Below, in pieces: positions 12,034-27,051 of a stretch of 64,000 nt of DNA. The stretch spans positions 27,858,045 to 27,922,044 of the forward strand of contig CM018052.1 of NCBI GenBank assembly GCA_008638375.1. Reading direction: 5' to 3'. The notes under the pieces were generated by a model. The model was not told where the DNA came from and did no database searches. It saw only the letters and a list, made by a program, of their open reading frames with translations. A program made the translations under genes and the position numbers. This DNA comes from Nyssa sinensis. Taxonomy: Eukaryota; Streptophyta; Magnoliopsida; Cornales; Nyssaceae. The number at the start of each line of letters is the position of its first letter. The stretch's first letter is position 1.

Positions 12034-12603
12034 TGTTGTATTTTTGTATAATAATAAGTGTATTTCAAAGAAAAATTCTACTAAACTTCCTTTTGAAGAA
12101 TTGGTCAACAATTGTCACCAAATTATTTCCAGATTTTGTGGGATTTTCCTTGACTTTACTGAATAATATTTTCTAATTTTCTGTTCTATTTTATGAATCC
12201 CATATATGACAATTTGTTTCTATCTTTATATAGATACATGATGATTTGTTTTGGGAGGGAGATAGATATAGAGATAATTCTTATTCTTCTTCATTCACCC
12301 ATATTGTTCTCTTTATCTTGGACGATTCGGAAAGGCTATTGCTCAATGAAGGCTATTCTTGAGACCTCCAGTGTATGTGTGCACGTTAATGGCGATGAGG
12401 TTGTTGAATCTTGAAAGGTAGATCGCTGTGATCTACTGCATCGAGATATCATCTCAGAAGGACGAAAAACTAATCTTAAGGAAAGTGTATTTGTACACAC
12501 CTCAACCAAATCCAATAAATCGTTCTTTCTTTTCCATGTTACACTCATTGTATTTATTATCTTTAGCAATATTTATAGCCCTTATGCTTCAATTTTTCCA
12601 ACA
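12034..12603 (+). mobile_element. 3' LTR of the decayed copia element
   Basis: It starts TGTTG and ends CAACA, giving 570 bp with matching inverted ends. It is preceded at 12020-12033 by the purine-rich tract ATTTGTGGGGAATT, which is the expected polypurine primer position for a plus-strand element. The LTR follows the RNase H remnant in the right order. A matching 5' LTR was not found upstream of 9976. Confidence 0.65.
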
Positions 12604-15275
12604 ATATGTTGCAGGAAGGAGCGAAGAAATAAAAAACAGGCAGAGTGAAAGAATCGAAAAACTATGTTTTGAATGAAAGAGTATTATAATTAATCATATT
12701 TACATATGCTTTTACTCTAATAGTCACTTAGATTGCATCTATTGAATATCCTTCCTCTAAATTATATCCATTCAATAATTGTGGTGTAACAATCAAAATA
12801 AAAAAATAAATAATAAAAAGTTATGTTATGTCGGGTAAATTTCAATGGCCTCTCCTAAAATTAGGTAATATTACATACAGTTATTCCATAGTTTAAAAAT
12901 TACACTAACATTTATTAAGATTTATGTTTCATAACAGTCATTCTTTTTCGTTGACCAACCATTAGTTGATTTAACAGAAATAGTTGGAATCAACTTAATT
13001 TTTTAAAAAAGATAATTTTATCCTCAAAAAATATAAATAAATGCAGAAAATATTCCATTTAGAATGAGTTAAACCCCTAAGTTAACTCATTTACCCTTGG
13101 GCTAATTTTATGTTCCGTACTGTGGAAAAAATTTAATAATTCCCAATTTTAAACATGAATATTCTTGTGGGTGCCAAGGCCACCTCCAAGAAAGGTAGCA
13201 AAGTCTTGATTTTCTATCGGTTGAAGGGCCGCGTCAGCTTCTCATGCTCCCATGGAGGAAGCGAACAAAAAGTCAGATTTGCTACCTTCCTCCCAAGGTA
13301 GCAAACTTGCTACGGTTCGGAGGAAGTAGTAAATGTTTTATATGATTTAAATATTGTAAGTCCCAATCTTTTAAATCATATCCTCTCCTACAGCTACTCG
13401 TCACTTCTCTGCTACACGACATCCACACAACGGCTCTTTTATTTGTTCCATACTTGACAGTAAAATCAAACGGCTCTTTTTAAATTTTAAACAACATTTT
13501 TTTTCCATAAAACCCAATGCTCTGCCCTTTCATTTTTATATCAATTTCAACATCCACTATATTTTCTTATTGTTTTATCAATACTAACATGAATTCTTAA
13601 CCAAATTAGGATCAATCATCACAATTTCCTATCCATTCTTCTCAATCCAGTGTCCAGTCATTCAAGTTTTATTGGAGGAGGAATGAAGGGTTGAATTTAT
13701 AGAAAAAGGTGTGAGAATAAGGGATGAAGGGTTGAACTTATAGCAAAAGGTTTGCAATTCAAATTTTAACGACGGTCATATTACTTGAAAGACAAAAAAA
13801 AAAGTATTAGAAAATCAGAAGTCTGACCCAAAACCTTAAGGTAATTACTGAAGCTTGCATCTAAGTAGCCCTGCAATTTAACAGAACAGGATAAGCAAAC
13901 TGCTCTTCACAAATTCAAATATATTGTAAATATCTGTTTAGGAATAAGAAAATAGAATTTAGGCTCAGAACATCGACATGGAGCATACACTGGCTCAAGC
14001 TACATTATGGCCTGCATTTTAAAGCCTTTTCAGATAATCATTTTACTTTTTATTAAACATAGATTTATTGTACACCTAAGTAAATATTTAAGTATAGGTA
14101 AGAGAAGTATTTTATCAAAGATCCTTTACAACTACAATCTTTTAAATGCAACCTTACTCTCATAGGCAGAATTAATTTTACGACTCAAATATGTAACCTC
14201 CAAGTCAAGGTTAGAACCTTTGTGAATGAATTTCAAATTACTTTAATATTATTATTTGAAAACCACATACAAGGCTCCTCTCAATCAATTCATGCACTTT
14301 GTTGACACCCAAATCTAAATTATTCTAAATAGAAGTGCACATAGATCGGGTTATACTGAAACCAGAACCGACCCCAATGCAGCCCAAATATTCTAAAGAG
14401 CACAGAACCTGAGGGTCTGATTCTGCTCCAGGGAAGTCACCCTTCATTTTTCTACGACTCTAACTGAACAGAAGCACAGCACAGATCTATAACAATTGCC
14501 ACACCATGAAAACTGCAAATATTTCAACACCACATCTAAAATGGAGATGGAGCAAGCTATTTATTTTAACGGAGAATGTGAATTCAATGCTCTGCATGCA
14601 CCCATGGAAGTGAGATTGCATTCTAGCCTGGAATGATGATGTGAAGGGGAATTTACATAAAATGGCACACTTGAAAACTGCATCTCATGGAATGGCCTAA
14701 GCTAAATCATAAAATGGCACGATAATCAAATACTTGTAATATCAAGTATGCCTTTTTAACCAGGAAGCTTTTGATACCACATTCAGTAATTGCAGAAAAT
14801 GCTTTAGCATTCATGCATACCTAGGAGATGGAATCATACTGCCCTGCAGTTAATAAGCTGTTGCATAACTGATCATCGAATAACAAAGTGTAATACTACA
14901 GCTAGCATGCTATAAACTTGTTCAAGTATCAATGCCTAGAAGAGAGCTTTCACCGGCTTTTTTTACAATGTAGATATATTCCAACTGAGAACAAACTACA
15001 AGAATGGATGGGATCAGGATATAGCAGTCCAATATGAGGTTGACACACGCCCCCCTATTGTATACAAAATAAGACGAACTTCTGATAAATATTTAAATTC
15101 TATTTTCTTTATAGTTTATAGGACCTAATAAAATGGTTAAATAGTGAACCAAAAAGGGGAAACATTATCTTTCAAAAGTACCAACATAGGCATAAATCCC
15201 TGATTTTAAACCGACTAAAGAACATATTTCTTGAACAGTAGGGAGAAACTGTTTCACATAATAATTTCCACTCAA
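12604..15275. other. Intergenic, repeats only
   Basis: No gene recognised. At 12836-13060 an AT-rich stretch begins GGGTAAATTTCAATGGCC, the style of MULE/foldback termini. A perfect hairpin lies at 13278-13305. The last few hundred bases are likely the 3' UTR and downstream flank of the minus-strand gene whose stop is at 15276. Confidence 0.4.
13278..13305. repeat. Perfect 11-bp hairpin with repeated motif
   Basis: The arm TTTGCTACCTT (13278-13288), a 6-base loop, then AAGGTAGCAAA (13295-13305). The half-site AAGGTAGCAAA also occurs near 13192-13202, so the short stretch 13190-13340 carries several copies of the same word in both orientations. Confidence 0.75.
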
Positions 15276-16171
15276 TTATTTGCGAGCTTCAGCCTTCTTC
15301 TGTTCTTTGGCTGAGAAAAATGAAACATAAATCAGCTTCATGATCATAAATACTAGGAAAATAAAGGCAAAGCAAACAGAAAGAAGATCTCAGAACATTA
15401 CCAGCCTTTTCTTCTTCTCGCTTTTTTGCAGCTTCCGCCCTTTGTTGTCGTATAAGGGCTAAACGATCTGCAAGAAAAGTAAAAATCAGCTGACAATGTC
15501 ATACATAGGTAAAGAAACAAATCAGATGGCATAAAAAGATGATAGATAATCCAATAGGGCTGAAATGAGTTGAGCCAAGCCAAACCAAACAACTGGCAGT
15601 TTGAGCTCAGCTTGGTCGAGCTTAACTTGTGCTCAAATTTAGTTTGAGCTCGGTTGGATTTCAGTTGGCTTTTCTGGAGCTCAGCTCAATGAAATTCCAG
15701 TTCAGATTGAGTTGGCTCCATAACTACCTATTGGCATATACAAACGTGGCCTTTTCAAGCTATTACATGGACCTGCAAAGGCATTTTGGTGTAGTCGGAA
15801 AAAAAATGAGGGCGTTTTTGTGCCAGAACTGATCTATGTCACTCCTAAAGTCAAGAAAAACCATTGAGTTGTCACAACAAAGCATCAATGTCACGGCTGC
15901 ACCGTCACTTAAATTTATATAAAAAAAATTTGAAGGTAACCAAGATCCCATTGTTGTATGTGAAAGTCATATATACTTTCACTGTCTTGAGTTTTGCTCG
16001 GACAAAAGTATAATTGGCCGGTAACTTCTGCTAAGTAACCATTAGTGATGAATGCTTTTCCAAACCTAGTAAAACAGACTGAAAAACATGTTTTGTATGC
16101 TCGTAACTCGTGAGCCAAACAGAATAATCATGTGGCTGCTCAGGCTCGCCTCAATATGTGTATGAAAGTTT

Positions 16172-16228
<57 letters not shown>

Positions 16229-17430
16229 ATAAAGAGTTCTTTCTCAACTGACAGTTAAGGCATTATGTGAGGGGTATTGATTCAATTTTACTCGGCTCAA
16301 CTAAGCCTTAACCAGCAACTACAACCCCCCTCCCAAAAAAATATAGCAAAAAACAAAAAAATCGGCCAACCGAAAATAAAATAAAAAATAAAATTAAGGC
16401 AGACTCATCTCAAAGAAAACTAAATATTTAACAAATCTACATCTCAAAAAGTTTTCCACATAAATCTTACATTAGTGCATTAATAAGACTAGACAGGCTC
16501 ATCAAGAAGTGCCACCCTCACCTTTTAAGCAAGCATTCATATGAAAATACAAATTAAATAATATAACAAAAAAATTAGGCTTTGGTAGTAAAAAGTTGTA
16601 ATCTCTCAATAGCAACCTTTGTGTATTAATTTACCCCAACAAAGAAAAAAAAAACTGTTGTGTATTAATTTAGGAGATTCAGAGATTCAAAGCATTTAAA
16701 TTTGCAGAGTACAGAATATCCTCAAATCCTAAATTGCTACTAATCTGATAAATAAAAAGGAAAATCTAGATAATATAATACTATTAAAATTGTAATATAT
16801 ACACTTATCAAAGAAACTAGTACTGTAGCATATAAATAATAAGTTCCTCAAGGAAAAAGACAAAGCCCCTGCACAAAGTATATATTTTTAGACAAGTAAA
16901 AATAGACTTTTTTCCAGGTGTCCAAATGAGTCTCTGACACCAGTGTCATGACAACGGTGACCAACACACCAACCATCAATTAGGATAAGTGTCCTATAAA
17001 TCATACAGAAACCCCAAAATAGGTTCAAGAGTTAAGACAACAGGCATCGTTGCCAAAGATACTTTCTTCTCATCTAATACAGAAAATCAAAGCATATCTC
17101 AAGCCCAGAATCCTTGCTCCTAACCATGACAAATTATGTTCAATATATCAGATAGTACTGCTGTAGTATTTGAACTTCCCTTTTTCGATCACCTCTCAGT
17201 AACTTTGCAAACCATGAGCTTGAAGAACATGAAAGGGAAAAATAAAGTAAGAGGCCCATCGGGCCATCATAAACTCTCAAATGTACTATTTTATTTCACC
17301 TTCTCAAGTCCAAAGAAAACCCACATTCACATGGTGCCAGCCTGTTCATATCTCCTAAGCACCAGAAAGGCCTAGGTAAGACTCTTCAAAAGAAAATTGG
17401 GAACTATGGGAACTACACCATCTTGTACAC

Positions 17431-17468
<38 letters not shown>

Positions 17469-20400
17469 ATTCATTAAAAACGCTGACCTCTCTTTCACTG
17501 ACCTCTCTTTCCCTTCAAAAGTCCTTCCATTCCTTTCATTCCGAACACACCAAAGAAGCCACAAGAAAGCAGGATACAACCTAATTTCAGACTTTTGAAA
17601 TTCTAACACCTTCTAATCCAACACTCTCAAAGTTGCTAAATGGTTAATCTTGAATCCGTATGGCTGAGTAATTTTATATCATCAACGTTATTCAACTTAC
17701 TTCTAACAAAATATTATGTTGGAGTGGGCACAGACGGCCTTACAAAATGATCTCCTCAGCCCATAATGGGACTCACCTTCCAATATCAGATTCCAGTCTT
17801 CATTGGATAACAAGTTACAAACCAATCCCTTTCTTCCACTGCCCCCACTTTGTTGCCCCTATCAACACCAAGAAATCTTTATTTTATGAATGCATCTAAC
17901 GCCACATTTCAAATTACTTGCAATACTGACCTTCAAACTTCCTTTGAACAGACCACGTAAAGTAACAAAACACTGACCGTTCTAAAAATCAATAGGATTG
18001 ACACCCATTTCTACCATTTGCATGGAACTTGCCGAGCCCTTTTATTCCTATCTACTAAATCCGCCCTCATTGCTGCCTTTAAGCTTAGCAGGTAGGATTA
18101 CTTAATTAATGCAAGTATATGCCAGTGCACCAAATTATTCAAGAAATATCTGCATCAGGAAATGTTTAATACATGAAACCATTTCTACATATAAACTATG
18201 TGCCGGACATACCCATGTAACCACCAGGCAACTAGAAAAAACAAAAACCTTTGAAAAATAGTGATCAACCATTACTTCATAATGCCTTACCCAAATCTTT
18301 CCTTGCTTGTTCCGTTTTCCCTTGTTCTTGCAGCCTCATATACCTTTCATGAGCTTTTTGTTTCTCTATCTCTTCTCTGTGAACAAATAAAAGAAAACAT
18401 GAAGACAATCAACTATTTTCACCACAAAAAAAAAATTCAAAATAAAAAGTTATTAAAAATCCCAAACAAGCAATGGACCCAGATGGCAGCCAGCCAATGC
18501 AACTAAGGCATTGCATCTAAAAACTTCACTCTTATAAGCAAGACCAACAGTCAAGAATCTTTGCCAAGGCCACCGGATGTGGAAGCTAGGTGTCTTGGTT
18601 ATGTCATTCTTTAGGTCAAACTTCTATTTTTTCTTTTTCGTCCTCATTCACTAGGTCAAATGTTAGGTAACCATCGCCCTAAGAGGATATAATTTTAAAT
18701 GAAAGCAGTGACCATGATTTTCAATTTTGACACTTCAATGTCTCACTTCCCTACAGAAGTTTGTAAAGTAAATAACAACAACAACAACAATAATAAAAAA
18801 CAAGAGAGAGAAAGAGAGAATAGAATTCTTTAGACAAGGTCTTAAACATTCACAAATTATCCCTTACTGAAGTTAAAGTTCAAACCAAGATCAAAACTTG
18901 AAACTAAGCGTTTTGTTAGTGAATCAAGATCTAAAATCATTCGAATTTTTTTTAGCATACTAGTGGAGATGAGACCCTCGTGCAACTCTAATGAGGCGGC
19001 ACTTATCCATACAACCCTGATGACCAATATGGCACACACCAGTAGCAAGGCCTTTTCCCTGCCTCTCCCACTCCCTCATCATTAAGCAAACAGCATTTTT
19101 TTTTAATACATACATAAGGTCTGGACTTAACCACATCAGCCCTCTTGGTTTTATCCTTCTCCCTTCTCTGTTCTTTCACCATTCATGTATTTTGAGAAAA
19201 CGAAGAAACTTTGAACACCAACGGTAACCTTTACAGTTGCCCACATTGAACTCCTTTTATTTAAATTGTATGTCTATTTGTCTTTCTTAGAGTATTTTTT
19301 TTTTTGTTTAATATTTTTCCTACCTAAGGGTATTATTGTATTTTCTTTCGTGTAAATATATAAATGCAAGGTGCAAGAGCAGAAGGTAGTAACGAAGACC
19401 CTAAACCTTCTTCTAATTCTTCTATTTCTCTCTCTCCTTATTCTTCTTTTAATTCTAAACTCTATAGCATACAACTTAACTTGGTATCGGAGTAGACGAT
19501 TTAGGCCAATATTTTTTCCCAAAACACAGTCAAGAAACAACCACACTAAAGAGACAAGAAAAGAAGAGGTTGCTAACATCATTTTTCAGTAAGCACATAC
19601 AAGAAATTAAAGAAGAAAAAGGAAGTAAAAACATTTTGGCATCTAATGAGGATGGTGGTGATAATATTAAGGCCATTGAAATTGGATATTAAGATGAAAA
19701 TGAGATTTATTATAAAAATGAATATTTTTTTATTTTTTCTTGATGAACTACGTTGGAACCTTGGATTATTAAATTTTATTTTGAAACTCGTAGTATTTAT
19801 AAATTTAAGTTATTTTTTTTAATGAGTGAAATAAAATGTAATTTTTATTAATTTATACACTATATATATATATATATATAACATGATACAATATATTTGA
19901 AAAACGAGACAACAATGCTTGGTACCACTTTAATTTTTAATTGTTGGATAAATAATAATAATTTATATATCTAATATGTATGACAAGTATATTGAAATGT
20001 TATTATATCATTTTAAACATTATATATATATATAAATGTATTTAAAAAAATTACATGTATCTACAATACGCATTGAAAAAATAAAAAAATAAAAGATATG
20101 ACTTCTGATATATGTTTTGACGACTATGGTTGGTGATAGTGAGACAAGGTGAAAACCTTGTCCATCGGTTGCGAAAGGCTTTGTATAATCTGAAACAGTC
20201 TCCTTGTACCTAATTTGATAAATTCAAAATTATTGTGCTTGCATATGGTTTCTGTCATTCTACTTCTGATTATTCTGTCTTTATTCGTCACTCTTCAGCA
20301 AGGACCATTGTCCAAATTGTTTGTGTGGATAATATTATTATATTTAGGAGTGATTTTGCTAGTATTGCAAATTTGAAAAGACATCTCTACCAGTACTTCT

Positions 20401-23400
20401 ATACTAAAGATCTAGGAGTCCTTCGTTATTTCCTTGGTATTGAAGTTGCTCACTCTCATCAGGGCATCTCTCTATCCCAAAGGAAGTACATGTTTGACCT
20501 TCTTAATGAGACGGGTCTCTTAGGTGCTAGCTCTATTGATACTCCTACAGATTCTAGTGTTAAGCTTGATTGTGAACAAGGAAAACTATTTGTTGATGTC
20601 GGTCCCTATTAACGGCTGGTTGGAAAATTGATTTATCTTACCATTACTCAGTTGAATATAACTTATGTCGTCTGTATGGTTAGCCAATATATGCATTCTC
20701 CTCGTTAATCTCATTTTGATGATGTGTGTTGTATTTTATGGTATCTGAAGACTTCTATACAAGCTTTTTGCTACCCTTTCTATAACCATTTTAGTAATGC
20801 TGATTAAACTAGTTGTCGCACTGATCGACAATCTACTTCTAGTTATTGTACTGTGTTGGCGAGAATTTGGTTACATGGTGCAGTAAAAAGCACAATGTTG
20901 TTACTTGCTTTTGTGTTGAAGCTGAGTGTGGAGTTATGACTCATACTGCATCAGAAATGTTGTGGGTTCGTTCTTGATGTTGATGTTGATGTTGTTGGTC
21001 GTATGCAAATGCATTGTAATAATCAGATAGCTATCTTTATTATTAATAATAATGTACCAAACACATATAAGTTAATTGTCACTTTATTTGGGACTTACTA
21101 GTGAAGAAACAAATTATTACTTCATATGTTCGATCGGATACTCAGTTGCACGATATTCTCACAAAATCGTTAACTCGGGCTTTTTTCCATCGTCCAAGTT
21201 AGACATATTTGATTTTTATACTCCAGCTCAAAGGGAAGTCCCCCCAGAGTATTTTGTTTGTTTTCTTTATTATTTTTCCTACCCAAGGGCATTATTGTAT
21301 TTTCTTTCGTGTAAATATATAAATGCAAGGTGTAAAGGCAATAGGTAGTAACAAAGCCCGAAACCTCTTTCTAATTCTTCTCTTTCTTTCTCTCATCCTT
21401 ATTCATCTTCTAATTCTAAACTCCATAGCATACAACTCAACTGTCTTTATATAATTCTATGCTTCAAGAACAAAGTCTAAATTGCTAATACAAATTTTCT
21501 GCTCTTCTTTTGAAAAACCCTAGCACAAGATCATTGCAGCTAAGTTTTCTAGCCAGTCCTCATGCATTGCACTTGTTACTTGATTTCTTAATCGTAGGAC
21601 TCACATTCTGCAACTGATAATAATTGTCGTAGCTTAATAGCTTTATACCAACAAGTTCTAGCTTAGTTGTTACCTCCTCCACCTCTCTATATGGGAGGTC
21701 GAGGGTGAACCCCTTGAGGAGCAAAATGGTGTGTGTTTGTGAGATTTACTTATCACCAACATATATATATATATATATATAGTTTAAGTAGATTTATAGT
21801 GATACAGTTAGCCATCTTAGCAACAGACCACAAGTGTTGCCACTTTTTGTGGCTACAATAATTATTCTTCTATTTTTTTATAGGTAAATCACACACTTTG
21901 GCCCTAAGGGGACTTGAACCGTCAACCTCCCATATGGGGAGGTGGAAGGACTACTAGCTAAGCTAGAGCTTGTTGATTTTTGTGGCTACAATAATGGGTG
22001 TTCAAGAAGATGATCAAGTGATTGGCGAAGTGTCTTAAGTTATAAATGAAGCAAAAAGAATCCTCGTTAAGACTCCTAATTTTTCTCTTTCCTCTTTTAC
22101 TGATAAGTAAATACGTCAAGCATCCATGTCCCAACTAGGGTTTGAACCCTACACTTTTCCCTTTGGGGATGGCAGGAGATATCAATCAAGCTAACATATG
22201 GTAAGACACCTAAATATACTCAAAACAAAGTTGACATAAATAGGCAAGCCATCTGTGGGATCAAGACATGCTTTGACACTATTAGGAACAGCAAAATCAT
22301 GAAAACTATAAATATGAATTTCTTAGCTATGGTGATAATTCACTAGGATAGAGTAAAAGTTGCAATACTTAACTGCTTGTGTGAAAAAGGTGGGGAACTG
22401 AGCTACAACAATGGGAAAAAATATAAAGAGGGGGGGGTGTATATATTTATATTTGGTGTGGGGGAGGAAAGGGGGGCCATCCTCTGAACCAAAGAGTGAT
22501 GACTTGAGATGAAGAAAATCAGATCCTGACATAAGAGAAAAAAATATACTGGAAAGAAAAGGGGGCAGCCATTTAAGGAAAATTATGAAACCAGTTTCCG
22601 CCATGGATTTAAATCGCGATACAATGCAGTAGCGGTGTAACAATATCGGGTCATCCGTGACCGGAATCAGAAACAGCAACCATGAATTCTTTCCAAACAC
22701 TAACAAATCTCTTAAAAATCACTGCTATACATATCTTGACTACAATTGATCACATTTTAATATTTTTTACTATTATTTTTCTATTTTCTAAAACTTAAAA
22801 AAATATTTTTCTTTTAAATAACACCTAAGAATATATTTTATTATTTTATGTGAATTTTTTAAAGTTCAACTAAAAAGAAATAACATTTAATTTGAAGAAC
22901 ATTACAACAACTACAAGTAAATAACAAAAAAATTATTATAAGCATTTAAATCAACTTAGAAATTAGTTATGGAATAAAGAGAAAAAATTAAGAATTTTTA
23001 GGCCAAGAGGCCTTTTTGAGGTCGTATTGGCCCAAATGTTTTGGTAACCCTTTTTAATTTTTTGGATTATTTTGTTAAGTATCTCTCTTGTATATAAATC
23101 TTACCAAAATAAAAATCATAAGAATTCTGTAAATAAAAAAAAATTAAAATTGAAAAATTGAAAAAAAAAACACTCAAAACAACCGTAACAGTCTTGTAAC
23201 GGCCTGTAATAGGCGTAACGGCCAAAATGTAACGGCATCAGCCAATACGACTGTGAATTTTGATCACATCAATAGATCAACTTGTAACAGTATCGGATGA
23301 TCAAAAAACTAATATGTAACGGCCATTATTAAAACAATTTCAGCAAAATAAGGATTTGATCATTTTTTATATACTTCTTTCTCCTTCGTATAAGTGATAC

Positions 23401-26400
23401 AAAGACGAGAAAAATTGGAGAGGAAAAAAAAGAGGGAAAAGAAAGAAAAGGAAAGCTTTCCCAATGAGTTTAAAAATTAACAATCCTATTTAAGTAGGCA
23501 AAGCAGGAAAGAATGTACAAACCTTTCACGTCTTGAAAGTTCAGTTGTTTTCTCAATCTGCAAAACAAACATAATGTTACATACTATGTTTTGAAGATAA
23601 CTTAACTACCTAAACAATAGACGAGTAATGTGTTCTAACTTACATCAATGTCTCTAGCTTTTAACGTCTTTGGCTTCACCAAATTAGGATTCTCAATCTC
23701 AATAATACCTTGGGTGCCTTTCCGCTTCTGTTAACAAAATTGACAACACGAGACAAGCTGATTTAAACTGACTAGTCATTAAATAAAACAAGGGTAACAT
23801 GTGAAACCCATTTCACGCTTTAAAAACAAAATTGTGAAACCCATCTCTAAACACATCTGAAAGAATAATAAGTTTTTATAGGAAAATGAGTCAATAAATA
23901 GTTTACTGACTTCAGTTTCTTCCTCAGCCTCCTCTGCAGATTCTTCTCCAGATTGCTCTTCTTCTTCCAATTTAGCTGCTTCCTAATAACATCAAATAAA
24001 TTAAAGTAAGATGTATATGAAAGTAACGGTAACTCAAAAAAATACTGCTAAAGAAAGGCACACTTTAACATCACTTGGGATTCAAAATGCTCTCATTGTG
24101 TTATGGCATTTGAAGGTAAGAAATAAACATCCAAAATGAGGGCACTGAAAAAACCAAGTCGTCAATACAACTAAGCACCACAAGCCTATGACAAGGACAT
24201 TTTCCATGTTGGACATCTCTCAACATGACACCCTTTCCACCCATGTCTCAAATGAGGCCCTGGTTTGAAAGCATTATACAAGTGTCTACTTTATTCACTC
24301 AAATGATGTGCATGAGCATATTAAGCCATTTTCCTGAAAAAACTGATTATATATTGATGTAATTATAATTATCAATTAACTCTCTACGATTCTTTTGCTT
24401 CCCTACATACACTAAAATACAAATCGTATACATCCAATACAGAAAATTTACAAAAACAGGCCTATATAGTTGTGTCAACGAGACTATATTTCTTGGAATT
24501 TGTCATGTCCCACTTTGCATTTTAGTACCAATAAATAAATAATCAGAATAGCTATGAAGAATCAATATAATGAGAATTACCTGTTTAAATGTGCGAGGAC
24601 GAGAAGAGGTACCAGCAACTGCAATCATTTGAGATACCCCCAAAAAAAAGACATGAAATCAGTTGATACTTAACTTCAGCCACCATCCCAAATGTTGGCA
24701 ACCCAAGGCCCCCCCCCCCCCCCCCCAAAAAAAAAAAATAATAATAATAATAAAGGGGAACAAAAAGCATGCATATATATATTCAACTTAAAGAGAACAT
24801 AAAAAGAAACCAGACCTCAAATATCATGGAAGTAGTAAATCTAGAAAAGTAAATGAAAATTGGCTCTAAAAAAATATATAACACAAGCCTAGAAAAGGTA
24901 GAAATAATTAGCCTTAAATTTCTTTTCACATTCACTAAGCTCTTGGATTGGCCATAAATCTCTCTCTCACACAGAAATTTTATACGAATCATTTTGTCTG
25001 ATAGAAATCATCTGTGCTCAGCCAATTAAACTAATATCGTTTGAATGTGAACTCTCAATGGATGAATGGTTGCTAACATAATGAAACCTAAATAAAAAAT
25101 AAGTGCTTGTCTGCTTGATTTGGGGGGGGAAGATGTTCTGGATCAAATGATAGAACGGCTTGGATGTGGTTAATGTCTATGATTACCTACACAACAACAA
25201 AATTTAAGATACAGCCATTTACACTATCATTCCCATGTGATAGGACAAGCAGTTCAGTTGTAGGATTGGTAGCTTCTTGAGAGACCAGCAGGGGTGTGGT
25301 GAGGCACTCATAAATGCAAAATCAAAATGGGGAGGGCCAATTCCCTATTTTTCCTCACCGTTTCCAGAATCAGATATGCTATTTACAGCAATAGCATACC
25401 TTAGACTTAAGGTCTCCAAAATCCTTACCATCCTCAGTTTACTGCAATATTACCCTCTCTCTATTGGAAGCAATGGAGCTCATCATAATCACGAGACTCA
25501 AATGATTATATCTTTCCCAATTCTCATACTTGACCTTTTATCTATATCTGTCATGCAAGACTCAATGGGTATAGCAAGTTTGTCTTCCCTCAATGAAAGC
25601 AGGTTCCAAATGACCTAGGACAATTTAACATCTTGTTTCCACTCATTAAAGTTCGAACAATTCAAAGTTGGACATCCCAACAAGTGATTCATTATAGAAG
25701 CGATTTCTTAACTGAAATAATCTTTAAAAAAAAATATGATACCAATCATACCATGCTCCCAAACAGTCCAAATAAATTTCACTGCACGAATACAAGACAA
25801 TGAGACCATGCTATCATATTCCGTGAATTTCATTGCTGGGACTATAAGTTAGAAAGCCGGAACTTGCAACAATAAATCCAATGAAGCAACTTTGACCTCT
25901 CCCCCCCCCCCCCCCCCCTAAAACAAAAAACTGGAGCATCATTACAGTCCAACCTTTGGCTGAAAATGAAACACGCAAGAAGCTACCTCTTCCAGTGAAT
26001 AAGTCCATCATAATGCAAGTTGAGTATGAACATCTTAAATCTTTTTAGGATAAATTTTTCCTTTTGGGCTTAAGAATCCTTACAGGCTACTGACATTCAT
26101 GCCAAACACCTTAACATGTTTAACCAAGTAATGACTATCCTATGGGCCAAAAGTATTACCAGGTAAAGCCTAGACTATTTTTTTTTTTTTTTGATAAGTA
26201 AAGCCTAGACTCTATATTCTTTGTGCAACGCAAAATATCTTTAGTGAAAATATATAACAGCGATTTAATGAAATTTCTATTTTCTAGAGAATCCATAGAT
26301 TTTTATAATATTTTATTTGAAATTCTCCTTAATTTTCTGACTTCTAAAAATTTTCAAAATTTTTTTGGAAAGTAAATTTTCTGATTTCTGGATAATTTGA

Positions 26401-27017
26401 TATGTAAAGAAAAGGTAAGTTTTCAAATTTATGTATGTGCTAGAATATAAATTAAAAATACATATATAATTTATCAGCAAACAGTGAGGAGGAACAAGGA
26501 CCAACCCTCTCCCTTTTAATCTTGCATGTGTGTGACTTACAACAAGCATAGTGATTTGAAGCCCAAAGCAACCAATCCTTTGACTGACTAATTCATCTAT
26601 CACATGAGACCAAGAATATGTAACTGGATTTTGGTGTTCCTTAGCTGATCACATGCCTTAATTAAATCTGAACCGTCCTATGATTTGAAACTTCTTTAAC
26701 TAGATTTCACCAAATCAGTGGCCTGTGCAAAGCCCACAGCGCCACAGATGTTTCATTAGCATATTATCTTTTTAAAAATTCACACAGCATCAAAAAACTC
26801 AATGTATTATAAAATCAAAATCAACTTCAGAAATTCAGAAAATTCAATCTAAATCACAACAATAAACCAACAAATCATCAATTAATTTCCAACAATTTAC
26901 AAAAACATCCAAAAAAACAACCAGTACAGATCTAACAATCAAACAGACATGAACAAGCCCTAAGATCCCCAATCAAACAAATAAGAAATCAAACACGGCA
27001 ACTACACCAGACATATC

Positions 27018-27051
<34 letters not shown>

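Noticed and set aside
21885..21975. A tRNA gene
   Set aside because: A and B boxes are present but the cloverleaf does not close, and exact target-site duplications show it is a SINE.
22323..22706. 127-codon minus-strand open frame in intron 5
   Set aside because: Opens without ATG context, has homopolymer-driven composition and no domain, and lies in repeat-rich intron DNA.
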